Below are positions 9,154 to 17,723 of a stretch of 64,000 nt of DNA, piece after piece (the stretch's first letter is position 1; every line of letters begins with the position of its first letter). A program made the position numbers and the translations under genes. The DNA is from Jejuia pallidilutea (lineage in GTDB: Bacteria; Bacteroidota; Bacteroidia; Flavobacteriales; Flavobacteriaceae): positions 248,001-312,000 of the forward strand of contig NZ_PVEO01000005.1 of NCBI RefSeq assembly GCF_002973595.1, read 5' to 3'. Below the pieces are notes generated by a model. It had not been told where the DNA came from. It did no database searches and saw only the letters and a program-made list of their open reading frames with translations.

Positions 9154-10689
9154 ATGAAACAATTTTTATGCGCTATTGTTTTCATTTTTTGTCTTTTACT
9201 TAGCCCAACCTCTTCTTCTCAAAATAGCCAAGATTCTCTAAACCATACCAATCCAGAACTAGCAAGCGAGTTAAACAACAACACGAATACTACACTTGTT
9301 AGAGACACAACTATAACCGCTAACAATACCGAACAACAAAAACAACAAACAGTAGTAAATACTAAAGAAACCATAATTCCTAGTCAAGGGTTCTCATTCA
9401 GCAGTCTTTGGCGTGGAATTTTAGGAATGATTTCATTAGTTTTTATTGCGTTTTTATTTAGTAGCAATAGAAAAGCTATTAACTGGAGAGTAGTTGGTAT
9501 TGGTTTAACTTTTCAACTGGTAATAGCTATTGGTGTTCTAAAAGTAGGTTTCGTAAAAAGTGTTTTTGAAATAGTTGGAAAACTATTTGTTAAAATTCTC
9601 AACTTTACACAAGCAGGAAGCAAATTTTTGTTTGAAGGATTGGTGGTTGATATGGACACTTTTGGATTTATTTTTGCATTTCAAGTGTTGCCCACCATCA
9701 TCTTCTTTTCAGCCTTAACATCGGTGTTATATTATTTAGGTGTTATTCAAATTGTTGTAAAAGGCTTTGGATGGTTGTTATCTAAATTACTTAAAATTTC
9801 TGGCGCAGAAAGTTTAAGTGTAGCCGGAAATATTTTTTTAGGGCAAACCGAAGCGCCATTATTAATTAAAGCATATTTAGAGAAAATGAACAAATCTGAA
9901 ATGCTATTGGTAATGATTGGTGGTATGGCAACTGTTGCTGGTGCCGTTTTAGCAGCCTATATAGGCTTTCTTGGTGGCGACGATGCAGCATTACGTTTAT
10001 TTTATGCTAAACACCTGCTGGCAGCTTCAGTAATGGCTGCTCCTGGAGCAATTGTTATTTCAAAAATTTTATATCCACAAACAGAATCTATAGACACCGA
10101 TGTAAAAGTTTCACAAGATAAAATAGGTTCTAATTTTTTAGATGCCATTGCTAATGGCACTACCGAAGGTTTAAAACTTGCCGTAAACGTTGGTGCAATG
10201 CTTTTAGTTTTTGTGGCGTTTATTGCCATGTTTAATTATGGCTTCGAAAAAATAGGGCACTATTCTGGTCTTAACAGTTGGATATCATCAAACACCAGCT
10301 ACCAAAGTTTATCTTTAGAGTTTATAATGGGTTACGTTTTTGCGCCCTTAATGTGGCTTATAGGAATAGCCAAAGAAGATATGGCCCTAATGGGGCAACT
10401 CCTTGGTATAAAACTAGCAGCCAGCGAATTTATTGGCTATATACAATTGGCCGATTTAAAAAATGTTGCAAACGCTACACATTTAAAATACGAGAAATCT
10501 GTAATTATGGCTACTTACATGCTTTGTGGATTTGCCAATTTTGCATCTATAGGCATTCAAATTGGTGGTATAGGCTCGCTAGCTCCCGGGCAACGTAAAA
10601 CCTTATCTAAATTTGGAATGAAAGCCTTAATTGGAGGCACAATTGCTTCTTTAATTTCTGCTACTATAGCGGGTATGATTATTGGTTAA
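9154..10689 (+). CDS. Concentrative nucleoside transporter (CNT/NupC family)
   Basis: A 511-residue inner-membrane cation-coupled nucleoside importer. An N-terminal signal-like segment (MKQFLCAIVFIFCLLLSPTS) and a Ser/Thr/Asn/Gln-rich linker of about 80 residues precede the conserved core. The core has the N-terminal CNT domain (about 105-180), the gate domain (about 200-300) and the C-terminal domain (about 305-508). Diagnostic stretches are GQTEAPLLIKAYLEKM, GGMATVAGAVLAAYIG, and KLAASEFIGYIQLADL. Many CNTs lack the long polar N-terminal extension, which is common in this phylum. I chose the ATG at 9154 because an upstream frame would overlap the preceding gene heavily. thyA lies 197 bp downstream, which fits nucleoside and dTMP metabolism. 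Confidence 0.9.
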   Translation: MKQFLCAIVFIFCLLLSPTSSSQNSQDSLNHTNPELASELNNNTNTTLVRDTTITANNTEQQKQQTVVNTKETIIPSQGFSFSSLWRGILGMISLVFIAFLFSSNRKAINWRVVGIGLTFQLVIAIGVLKVGFVKSVFEIVGKLFVKILNFTQAGSKFLFEGLVVDMDTFGFIFAFQVLPTIIFFSALTSVLYYLGVIQIVVKGFGWLLSKLLKISGAESLSVAGNIFLGQTEAPLLIKAYLEKMNKSEMLLVMIGGMATVAGAVLAAYIGFLGGDDAALRLFYAKHLLAASVMAAPGAIVISKILYPQTESIDTDVKVSQDKIGSNFLDAIANGTTEGLKLAVNVGAMLLVFVAFIAMFNYGFEKIGHYSGLNSWISSNTSYQSLSLEFIMGYVFAPLMWLIGIAKEDMALMGQLLGIKLAASEFIGYIQLADLKNVANATHLKYEKSVIMATYMLCGFANFASIGIQIGGIGSLAPGQRKTLSKFGMKALIGGTIASLISATIAGMIIG

Positions 10690-10886
10690 AATAATTCCTG
10701 TAAAGAAAGAATCTTTTAAAATAACCAACTCTTGTTTTTCTAATTTTCAGTTAATAACTTTTAATATCTACATCACTATATTTAAAAATGTTGCATCCCT
10801 TTTTTATTAAATTGCGATGCACAATTTTATGCCTTTGTGCTAAAGTTTAACTTAAAAAAAGATTCCCATTTTCACGGGAAATAGAG

Positions 10887-11711
10887 ATGAAGCAATACCA
10901 CGACTTAGTAAAGCATGTTTTAGAAAACGGAAACGAAAAAGGAGACCGAACAGGCACTGGTACCAAAAGTGTTTTTGGATACCAAATGCGATTTGATTTA
11001 AGTGAAGGTTTTCCTATGGTAACCACAAAAAAGCTACATTTAAAATCTATTATTTATGAGTTGCTATGGTTCTTAAAAGGTGATACCAACATAAAATATC
11101 TTACTGAAAATGGTGTGCGTATTTGGAACGATTGGGCTGATGAGAATGGCGATTTAGGGCCTGTTTACGGTCACCAATGGCGTAACTGGAACAGTGATGA
11201 AATTGACCAAATAAAAGAGATTGTACACACACTTAAAACCAACCCAAATAGTAGACGCATGTTAGTTTCTGCTTGGAATCCCTCAGTATTGCCAGATATA
11301 TTTAAAAACTTTAGCGAAAATGTAGCTGATGGGAAAGCAGCATTACCACCTTGTCATGCATTTTTTCAGTTTTATGTAGCCAATGGAAAACTATCGTGCC
11401 AATTATACCAACGTAGTGCCGATATTTTTTTAGGTGTGCCATTTAATATTGCATCTTATGCTTTATTTACTATGATGATGGCACAGGTTTGTGGTTACGA
11501 AGCTGGTGAATTTATTCATACCTTTGGAGATGCCCATATTTATCGCAACCATTACGAACAGCTAGAACTACAGTTATCGCGTGATATACGTCCGCTTCCA
11601 AAGATGATTTTAAACCCTGAAATTAAAGACATTTTCGATTTTAAGTTTGAGGATTTTACCTTGGTAGATTACAACCCACACCCACATATTAAAGGAGCCG
11701 TGGCGGTGTAA
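10887..11711 (+). CDS. thyA: Thymidylate synthase
   Basis: A 274-residue ThyA, which methylates dUMP to dTMP with 5,10-methylene-tetrahydrofolate and releases dihydrofolate. Family landmarks are [11 protein letters not shown] near the N-terminus, the catalytic Cys156 in [31 protein letters not shown], and [15 protein letters not shown]. It ends in [10 protein letters not shown]. coli ThyA has 264 residues, so the length is normal. The dihydrofolate reductase that recycles the product is encoded about 0.8 kb downstream on the same strand, with a divergently oriented CBM48 gene in between. Confidence 0.97.
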   Translation: MKQYHDLVKHVLENGNEKGDRTGTGTKSVFGYQMRFDLSEGFPMVTTKKLHLKSIIYELLWFLKGDTNIKYLTENGVRIWNDWADENGDLGPVYGHQWRNWNSDEIDQIKEIVHTLKTNPNSRRMLVSAWNPSVLPDIFKNFSENVADGKAALPPCHAFFQFYVANGKLSCQLYQRSADIFLGVPFNIASYALFTMMMAQVCGYEAGEFIHTFGDAHIYRNHYEQLELQLSRDIRPLPKMILNPEIKDIFDFKFEDFTLVDYNPHPHIKGAVAV

Positions 11712-11882
11712 ATTTTTTTAAGTTGAGAGCCATAATTTGAATAAATCTCCCTCCATGGATATTGCATCTCGATAATAATCGAGAGAGTAGCGAAAATCCA
11801 ACCCCGCTTGCCCTAAACTTTTTAAAGGGTGTGGTAACCTACCTGCTATACCACGGGTATACTGTCGCCCAATTAAAAACAA

Positions 11883-11912
11883 AAAAGCACCCTCTAAAAA
11901 GAAAGTGCTTTT
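11883..11912 (-). terminator. Terminator of the CBM48 gene
   Basis: AAAAGCAC (11883-11890) pairs with GTGCTTTT (11905-11912). On the minus strand the stem is followed by a T-rich run, 24 nt past the CBM48 stop codon. Confidence 0.65.
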
Positions 11913-11935
11913 ACTAATTTTTTTAAAACCTAACC

Positions 11936-12232
11936 TTAAACAGTTACAACACTATTTTCGGCACCTGCAAAATCGTTCCATGCATAAGCATCGGCAGCTG
12001 AATCGTTTACATACTCCCCATCTACCACATATTTAAACTCGTATGAATTGTCTTTCTCTAAATCTACAGTACCTTTAAATGTACCATTCTTTAATTTTTT
12101 TAGTGGCGCTTTTTTTGCGTTCCAATCATTAAAACTGCCTACAACCGCAACTTTTTTTGCATCTTCCGCCTCAATAGAAAATGTTACTTTACATATAGGT
12201 TTACTCTTTAAATACTGTTTTTTAATAGCCAT
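11936..12232 (-). CDS. Small CBM48 (isoamylase early-set / glycogen-binding) protein
   Basis: A 98-residue protein that is almost entirely one CBM48/AMPK-type glycogen-binding domain. Landmarks are VAVVGSFNDWNAKKAPLKKL, then KDNSYEFKYVVDGEYVND, then ENSVVTV. CBM48 domains bind alpha-glucans. There is no signal peptide or catalytic domain, so the protein is cytoplasmic and probably contacts glycogen. Stand-alone proteins of this size are common in Flavobacteriaceae and are not well characterised. It is divergent from the 2TM-DHFR gene, and a LacI-operator-like palindrome lies in the gap at 12431-12444. Confidence 0.85.
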   Translation of the reverse strand: MAIKKQYLKSKPICKVTFSIEAEDAKKVAVVGSFNDWNAKKAPLKKLKNGTFKGTVDLEKDNSYEFKYVVDGEYVNDSAADAYAWNDFAGAENSVVTV

Positions 12233-12430
12233 AATATAAGTGTTTAATTACAGTGCAAATTTATAAAACAATCCTATTCAGCATACATTTAAAATGCTAA
12301 TATTAAAATAATTATCATTTTAATAATATGCGCTCTATTTCTTTTAATGTATGTGAAAAATTTAATAGCAAAATTGAAGTATTAACAATATATTTTTTTG
12401 TTTTTCTGTTGATTTTCAGAGGTTTCCAAC

Positions 12431-12444
12431 CGAAAACGTTTTCG
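12431..12444. promoter_or_regulatory. CGAAAACGTTTTCG palindrome, LacI-operator-like
   Basis: A perfect 14-bp palindrome with a central ACGT, the usual shape of a LacI-family operator. It lies 59 bp before the 2TM-DHFR start and about 200 bp from the CBM48 start on the other strand. LacI-type regulators often control alpha-glucan genes in this phylum, which would fit the CBM48 gene better than DHFR. No LacI gene is present in the window. Confidence 0.4.
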
Positions 12445-12503
12445 CTATTCTAAGTTACTAGGTTCACCAAAAAAACTTTAACTTTACCTTTTTATTTAAG
12501 ATT

Positions 12504-13433
12504 ATGTTTGGAAAGAAAAAACAACAGCCACAAATTGATAAGGAGCAGCTAGAGCTAATAGAAAATGCACAAAAACGCATAAAACAAAAAAAGCGTTTAT
12601 ATGCGCATTTTGTTTTATTTTTGATTGGTTGTGTGCTACTTATTGTTGCAAATACAGTTCTGGGCATAGGCAGGGATTTTACAATTGCGGGTATTAATTG
12701 GTTTGTATATGCTATTTTAATTTGGCTATTTTTATTTATATACCATTTATTTAACGTTTTTATTACCCATAAATTTATGGGAAAAGCTTGGGAGCAAAAA
12801 CAATTGGAAAAATTGGTAGCAAAACAACAGGCTAGAATTGATACATTAAAAGAAGGGTTTAGAAAAGAAGAGGAACTACAAGCTAAAAGTGAAGTTTTTG
12901 ATGAAATGAACGCCCCTAAACCTAACCCTAAAACCACAAAAAACTCACAACTCACCATTATAGTAGCTGCTGCCGAGAATAATGCAATTGGAAAAGGCAA
13001 CCAACTTATTTGGCATTTGGGCGACGACTTAAAACGTTTTAAAGCCCTTACAAGTGGCCACCATATTATTATGGGGCGTAAAACTTTTGAAAGTTTCCCC
13101 AAACCATTACCTAACAGAACACATGTAGTTATAACACGACAAACCGACTATAAAGTGCCTTTGGGCGTCATTGTGGTAAATTCGCTCGAAGATGCCATAG
13201 ATGCATCTAGAGGCGACAAACAACCTTTTATTATTGGCGGCGGGGAAATTTACAAACAAGCTCTACCAATTGCCGACAAAATAGAGCTTACCCGCGTACA
13301 CGAAAGTTTTGAGGCCGATGCTTTTTTCCCTGAAATAGATCCTAAGGTTTGGAAAGAAACCCACAACACATTCCACCAAAAAGATGCAAACCACAATTAT
13401 GAGTTTTCGTTTATTACTTACGAACGGATATAA
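12504..13433 (+). CDS. folA: 2TM-domain / dihydrofolate reductase fusion
   Basis: A 309-residue protein with two parts. Residues about 15-110 form a 2TM domain: a basic coiled helix, two membrane segments (about 36-54 and 65-85), then a charged helix. After a short linker, residues about 148-308 are a complete dihydrofolate reductase (LTIIVAAAENNAIGKGNQL, IWHLGDDLKRFK, IIMGRKTFESFPKPLPNR, PFIIGGGEIYKQAL, ADAFFP). DHFR regenerates tetrahydrofolate after ThyA. The two domains share one uninterrupted frame with no internal stop. In other genomes I would expect separate proteins. The fusion would tether DHFR to the inner membrane. A sequencing-error join cannot be fully excluded. Confidence 0.88.
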   Translation: MFGKKKQQPQIDKEQLELIENAQKRIKQKKRLYAHFVLFLIGCVLLIVANTVLGIGRDFTIAGINWFVYAILIWLFLFIYHLFNVFITHKFMGKAWEQKQLEKLVAKQQARIDTLKEGFRKEEELQAKSEVFDEMNAPKPNPKTTKNSQLTIIVAAAENNAIGKGNQLIWHLGDDLKRFKALTSGHHIIMGRKTFESFPKPLPNRTHVVITRQTDYKVPLGVIVVNSLEDAIDASRGDKQPFIIGGGEIYKQALPIADKIELTRVHESFEADAFFPEIDPKVWKETHNTFHQKDANHNYEFSFITYERI

Positions 13434-13455
13434 TAAAATACCAAGAAAAATTTAC

Positions 13456-13487
13456 AAACCACTTTATGAAAATAAGGTGGTTTTTTT
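13456..13487 (+). terminator. Terminator after the 2TM-DHFR gene
   Basis: AAACCAC (from 13456) pairs with GTGGTTT (13477-13483), and a run of seven T follows. It lies 23 nt after the stop codon. Confidence 0.75.
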
Positions 13488-13879
13488 GTGGTACGCTGCT
13501 TGAATTTGTGAGAAATTTACATAAACTTTTTAACGCCTTCAACCACACAAATAATTTGAGATTTTAAAATCATTTTAAAAAGCACAATGTATTTAGAAGT
13601 TTTTTATATCCGCTTTTACTCCTTGTCACAATAATTAAAACAATTACTTAAATCTCCAACACAGCAAAAAACGATGATAGAAAATAAAATTTGGATAATC
13701 AGTGAATTATAAAATTGAACGGAAAATTTCAATAATAATTATCCTGACCATATGAAAGAGGTAATTGAAAAAGAAAACAAAGCTTATCACTCAATCCACC
13801 CTTTAATTTACAAACTCTCGAATGATGAATGTTCTAGAAAAGATTACAAAATTATTTTATTTCATTTTTGGCAAATTAA
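13488..13879. other. Gene-poor stretch with one weak reading frame and a hairpin
   Basis: This AT-rich stretch has no convincing gene. One 47-codon frame, 13752-13895 on the plus strand (MKEVIEKENKAYHSIHPLIY...), runs into the end of the convergent nuclease-like gene. It matches nothing I recognise and may be a gene fragment. Just before it, GGATAAT (13693-13699) pairs with ATTATCC (13738-13744) around an inner ATTGAA/TTCAAT stem. Given the decayed restriction-type genes beside it, this may be scar sequence. Confidence 0.3.
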
Positions 13880-14350
13880 TCATAAATTAATCTGAAATTG
13901 AATTCTTTTATTTCTAATAATTTTTTCTAATTCTTCAATAGTTAGCATTACATAAGAAGGTGACTTTTCATTTAAGCAAACAAAGCAAAATCTAAATCTA
14001 TCTCCTAATAATTTCCCGAAATTAAATTCATTTTCTGTTGCTCCAAAAAAGAAACCTTTTGGATTATCAGGGAGATATTTTTTTGTCGTTTTTAATTCAA
14101 TAAATAGTATATCATCCAGATGGGTTTCTACATAATCTTTTTCAAATTTAATTCCTTTCAATTTTGGTATATAAACCATATCAAAAGATTGTAAAAAATT
14201 ATGAGGAATATTTACTCTATCTAAAAGCTCCCTTTTCATTTCCTTGTCAATTTTAAAAAACCCCGTCTGTTCTTCAATAAGGTAGTTAATTCCTTGTTTT
14301 TCTGTAACATTATTTGATAATGTCAACTTAAAAGAATGTTTTCTTGACAT
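13880..14350 (-). CDS. Nuclease-like protein, possible orphan restriction endonuclease
   Basis: A 156-residue protein not assigned with certainty. The segment LDDILFIELKTTKKYL followed by GFFFGATENEFNFGKLLGDR has the shape of a PD-(D/E)xK nuclease core: Asp, then E-x-K in IELK, then a loop and a helix with a GDR turn, as in DUF3883-type domains of restriction-associated proteins. The start codon overlaps the stop of the upstream XRE gene by one base (TAATG), which implies translational coupling. An XRE controller followed by an endonuclease is the order of many type II restriction systems, but no methyltransferase is present. The function is an inference from the motif and the context. Confidence 0.55.
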   Translation of the reverse strand: MSRKHSFKLTLSNNVTEKQGINYLIEEQTGFFKIDKEMKRELLDRVNIPHNFLQSFDMVYIPKLKGIKFEKDYVETHLDDILFIELKTTKKYLPDNPKGFFFGATENEFNFGKLLGDRFRFCFVCLNEKSPSYVMLTIEELEKIIRNKRIQFQINL

Positions 14351-14613
14351 TAACCTTCAGCTTTTAGTTCATATTTTTTTAATAGTTTTTTTGCATTATC
14401 AAACTTTAAGAGTTCATCAAGGGTTAAATTGAAGGCTTTTGCAAAAATTGCCATATTGGTCAGTGAAATATTTCGTTCAGCTCTTTCTATCATCCCAATA
14501 TAAGTTCTATGGAATCCTGTTTTGTATGATAATTGTTCTTGACTTAAGTTTTCTTGCGTTCTTAAGTAGCGTATTCTATCACCAAATTCTTTTAAAAGAA
14601 ATTTATTTATCAT
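14350..14613 (-). CDS. XRE-family helix-turn-helix controller protein
   Basis: An 87-residue protein made of one XRE/Cro-CI helix-turn-helix (about residues 8-68: FGDRIRYLRTQENLSQEQL, then FHRTYIGMIERAERNISL, then FNLTLDELLKF). Size and sequence are like the controller (C) proteins of type II restriction-modification systems, which first activate and then repress their own operon. The double palindrome 12-49 bp upstream of its start supports autoregulation. It is translationally coupled to the nuclease-like gene downstream. Confidence 0.82.
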   Translation of the reverse strand: MINKFLLKEFGDRIRYLRTQENLSQEQLSYKTGFHRTYIGMIERAERNISLTNMAIFAKAFNLTLDELLKFDNAKKLLKKYELKAEG

Positions 14614-14624
14614 AGATCGAAACT

Positions 14625-14662
14625 ATACATATTGTATGCTTAAATCAACATACAATACGTAT
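14625..14662 (-). promoter_or_regulatory. Double inverted-repeat operator before the XRE gene
   Basis: The arms ATACATATTGTATG (14625-14638) and CATACAATACGTAT (14649-14662) are inverted copies with one mismatch, separated by 10 bp. The first arm also contains an imperfect CATA-TTG-TATG dyad. Two linked dyads directly before a controller gene match the C-box layout of restriction-modification operons, where one site activates and the other represses. Confidence 0.65.
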
Positions 14663-14736
14663 CATTTGGTGCGCGCTTCTTTTTTAACATAGGTTACAGA
14701 AGAAATCCTTTTCTATTTAAAAAAAAATGGAACGAA

Positions 14737-14946
14737 ATGGTAAGGACAGTTGCAAGTGGAGAAATCGTTAAGAAAGTAACTGAAAAAGTTGTAAGAAAAA
14801 CTTATTTTCCAAAGAAAACTAAAAACATAATAAGTCATGTTAAACCATACAAGAAATGCAGCAGATGCTTATACATTACCTGTCGCAGAAAACTAACAGG
14901 ATTGACTGAATATACAAAACATTGTTTTTGGCTATACGCTAGTTAA
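14737..14946 (+). pseudogene. Remnant of a MutH/Sau3AI-family endonuclease C-terminus
   Basis: The first frame gives GEIVKKVTEKVVRKTYFPKK then NIISHVKP. A shift to the next frame gives HTRNAADAYTLPV, and the first frame then resumes with LTGLTEYTKHCFWL. Read together this follows the C-terminal pattern of MutH/Sau3AI-type endonucleases (H-V-R-P, N-x-x-D-x-Y-x-L-P, T-K-x-C-F-W-L-N), from my memory of the family. Frame changes near 14843 and 14890 and a stop where a Tyr would be expected mark it as broken. The upstream catalytic half is missing. It lies next to the XRE/nuclease pair, so the region may be the scar of a larger defence locus. Confidence 0.55.
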
Positions 14947-15094
14947 TTGAAAGACGAAATATATCTGAAATAGACAACACCAAACATAAAACTAAATAAA
15001 AAAAGCAAAACACTTCAATAAACAAAAACCACCAAACCACCTCTCCAATTTTCTTTTTCAAAATTCCTATTTCAATTTTCAGTAATTTTGCCGC

Positions 15095-16651
15095 ATGGTA
15101 AAAGAGATACAACTTCGTATTACACTTAAGGAGGAGGAAATTAGCAATATTCTAGTGCTAAAATCTGCATTAAAACTAGATATTGACAAAGAAGATATTA
15201 CGGGAGTAAAAGTACTAAGAAAGTCTATTGATGCCAGAAAGCCAAAAATAATTTTCAACTATAAGGTTGCAGTTTATATTCGGGAAACCTTACCTAAAAC
15301 TTCCGAATATCAATTTGATTATAAAGATGTATCAAACTCAAAACCCATCCATATTATTGGTTTTGGGCCAGCAGGCATGTATGCCGCTTTACGTTGTATA
15401 GAACTTGGGTTTAAGCCCGTAGTTTTAGAGCGTGGTAAAAATGTACAAGACCGTCGCAGGGATTTAAAAGCCATTAACCAAGACCATATTGTAAACGAAA
15501 ATTCCAACTACTGTTTTGGCGAAGGTGGTGCAGGTACCTATAGCGATGGTAAACTTTACACGCGTAGCTTAAAGCGCGGTGATGTACGCCGTATCTTCGA
15601 AAACCTCGTATTTCATGGCGCAACCGACCAAATTCTTGTGGATGCGCACCCGCATATTGGCACCAATAAACTCCCAAAGGTGGTGCAAAATATTAGGGAA
15701 ACCATTTTAAAATATGGTGGCGAAATTTATTTTGAAACCCGAGTTACAGATTTTACTTTGAAAAATGGCGCCATAACAACCATTCAGCTTAATAATACGG
15801 AAGAAATGGCTGTTGCCAAAGTTATTTTAGCCACAGGACATTCGGCGCGAGACATTTTTTATTTACTCCATAAAAAACATATTGCATTAGAGGCCAAGTC
15901 TTTTGCTATGGGTGTTCGGGTGGAGCACCCGCAGCATATTATTGATAGTATTCAATACCATTGCAGTGGTGAGCGACATGAACTGCTTCCGGCTGCATCG
16001 TATAGTTTGGTGCAACAAGTTAATAACCGAGGCGTGTATTCGTTTTGTATGTGTCCTGGTGGCTTTATTGTACCCGCGGCCACAGCCAATGGCGAAGTAG
16101 TGGTAAACGGCATGTCGCCTTCCAAAAGAAACAATTTATATGCAAATTCCGGCATTGTTGTAGAAATAGATGTTGCTAAGGATTTGCCTAAATACGAACA
16201 GTTTGGTGCCTTAAAAGGTTTGGAATATCAAAAGAATTTAGAAAAATTAGCCTTCACATCAGGAGGCAGAAGTCAAACCGCACCTGCACAAAGATTAACC
16301 GATTTTGTAGAAGGTAAACTATCGTCAAATTTAAACAATAGTTCTTATCAACCCGGTTTAAAAGCGGCACCGCTTCACTCTTTATTGCCAAAATTAATAG
16401 GAAGCAGACTTAGAAAAGGGTTTCAAACTTTCGGACAAAAAATGAAGGGGTATTATACTGAAGAAGCCAATATTGTTGGTGTAGAATCTAGAACCTCATC
16501 GCCTGTTTGTATCCCTAGAAACGAGCGTTTGGCGCATCCAGAAATTTCCAATCTATATCCCTGTGGCGAAGGTGGTGGTTATGCAGGCGGTATTGTTTCG
16601 GCTGCTATGGATGGCGAACGTTGTGCTGAGGCCGCAACTGGAAATTTGTAA
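15095..16651 (+). CDS. FAD-dependent dehydrogenase (COG2509-type oxidoreductase)
   Basis: A 518-residue protein. A small N-terminal alpha/beta domain of about 75 residues comes first, then a Rossmann FAD-binding motif, IIGFGPAGMYAALRCIELGF (about residues 87-106). Later family stretches are NYCFGEGGAGTYSDGKL, VILATGHSARD, MGVRVEHPQ, FCMCPGGFIVPA and the closing YPCGEGGGYAGGIVSAAMDG. This combination defines a widespread family of uncharacterised FAD-dependent dehydrogenases with a conserved Cys-rich substrate loop. The substrate is unknown. It is transcribed alone, with a dispersed repeat after it. Confidence 0.88.
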   Translation: MVKEIQLRITLKEEEISNILVLKSALKLDIDKEDITGVKVLRKSIDARKPKIIFNYKVAVYIRETLPKTSEYQFDYKDVSNSKPIHIIGFGPAGMYAALRCIELGFKPVVLERGKNVQDRRRDLKAINQDHIVNENSNYCFGEGGAGTYSDGKLYTRSLKRGDVRRIFENLVFHGATDQILVDAHPHIGTNKLPKVVQNIRETILKYGGEIYFETRVTDFTLKNGAITTIQLNNTEEMAVAKVILATGHSARDIFYLLHKKHIALEAKSFAMGVRVEHPQHIIDSIQYHCSGERHELLPAASYSLVQQVNNRGVYSFCMCPGGFIVPAATANGEVVVNGMSPSKRNNLYANSGIVVEIDVAKDLPKYEQFGALKGLEYQKNLEKLAFTSGGRSQTAPAQRLTDFVEGKLSSNLNNSSYQPGLKAAPLHSLLPKLIGSRLRKGFQTFGQKMKGYYTEEANIVGVESRTSSPVCIPRNERLAHPEISNLYPCGEGGGYAGGIVSAAMDGERCAEAATGNL

Positions 16652-16663
16652 TTTTTTTATTTG

Positions 16664-16750
16664 GGCGTTACCACAAGGGTCGGGCTTTCCGCTGCAAGTC
16701 CTCGCACCTCCTTCGTCGGGCTGTGGGCTTTCCACTGCAATCCCTAACGC
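16664..16750. repeat. GC-rich dispersed repeat with GCGTTA/TAACGC ends
   Basis: Between the dehydrogenase and fabD is a GC-rich block opening with GGGCGTTACC and closing with TCCCTAACGC. Two related inner copies (TCGGGCTTTCCGCTGCAAGTC and GTGGGCTTTCCACTGCAATC) lie within it. Its composition stands out from the AT-rich surroundings. I recognise it as a REP-like element common between genes in Flavobacteriaceae; it is not coding. Confidence 0.6.
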
Positions 16751-16829
16751 AAACCCGCAACTTTAAAAAACAGGGGCATTGCTTCCAAAAATTTATTCCT
16801 ATTTTTGCAGCACTAAAAAAGAAACAACC

Positions 16830-17723
16830 ATGAACGCATATATATTTCCAGGTCAAGGCGCACAATTCTCCGGAATGGGATTAGACCTTTATGAAAATTC
16901 ACCTTTAGCACAAGAATTATTTGAACAAGCCAATGAGATTCTTGGATTTTCCATTACAGACATTATGTTTGAAGGCAGTGCCGAAGATTTAAAAGAAACC
17001 AAGGTAACACAACCCGCTATATTTTTACATTCAGTAATTTTAGCAAAAACCTTAGGAGAAAGTTTTAAGCCAGATATGGTTGCAGGCCATTCTCTTGGAG
17101 AATTTTCGGCTCTGGTAGCCAATGGTAGTTTAAATTTCGAAGATGGCTTAAAATTAGTATCGCAACGTGCTTTGGCAATGCAAAAAGCTTGCGAATTGCA
17201 ACCAAGTACCATGGCAGCTGTTTTAGGTTTAGATGATGATATTGTTGAAAACATATGTGCCAGTACCGAAGGTGTTGTGGTTGCCGCAAACTATAACTGC
17301 CCTGGGCAACTGGTAATTTCTGGTGAAGTTGAAGCCATTAACAAAGCCTGTGAAACCTTAAAGGCCGAAGGTGCACGTAGAGCTTTGGTATTGCCCGTTG
17401 GTGGTGCGTTTCATTCGCCTTTAATGGAGCCTGCTCGCGAAGAATTAGCTGCTGCCATTGAGAATACTACGTTTAGCAAACCTAATTGTCCTATTTATCA
17501 AAATGTAACTGCCAGCGCTGTTACTGATGCATCTGCTATTAAAGCAAACCTTATTTCTCAATTAACAGCACCTGTGCGTTGGACACAATCTGTGCAACAA
17601 ATGATTACTGACGGCGCCACGTTATTTACCGAAGTTGGTCCAGGCAAAGTACTACAAGGCTTGGTAAAGAAAATTAACAGGGACGCACAAACTGAATCTG
17701 CAACTTTTGAAGCCAATTCTTAG
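16830..17723 (+). CDS. fabD: Malonyl-CoA:ACP transacylase
   Basis: A 297-residue FabD, which moves malonyl from CoA to acyl carrier protein to start each fatty acid elongation cycle. It shows MNAYIFPGQGAQFSGMG at the N-terminus, the nucleophile Ser88 in GHSLGEFSALVA, QRALAMQKAC, GGAFHSPLMEPA with the catalytic His, and EVGPGKVLQGLVKKI. The start at 16830 is used because the protein then begins exactly at the family N-terminus; an upstream in-frame ATG would add 17 unrelated residues. The lspA start codon follows the TAG stop without a gap, so the two genes are coupled. Confidence 0.95.
   Translation: MNAYIFPGQGAQFSGMGLDLYENSPLAQELFEQANEILGFSITDIMFEGSAEDLKETKVTQPAIFLHSVILAKTLGESFKPDMVAGHSLGEFSALVANGSLNFEDGLKLVSQRALAMQKACELQPSTMAAVLGLDDDIVENICASTEGVVVAANYNCPGQLVISGEVEAINKACETLKAEGARRALVLPVGGAFHSPLMEPAREELAAAIENTTFSKPNCPIYQNVTASAVTDASAIKANLISQLTAPVRWTQSVQQMITDGATLFTEVGPGKVLQGLVKKINRDAQTESATFEANS

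Noticed and set aside
13752-13895. 47-codon frame MKEVIEKENKAYHSIHPLIY...
   Set aside because: No recognisable family and it runs into a convergent gene; kept only as a note in the gap entry.
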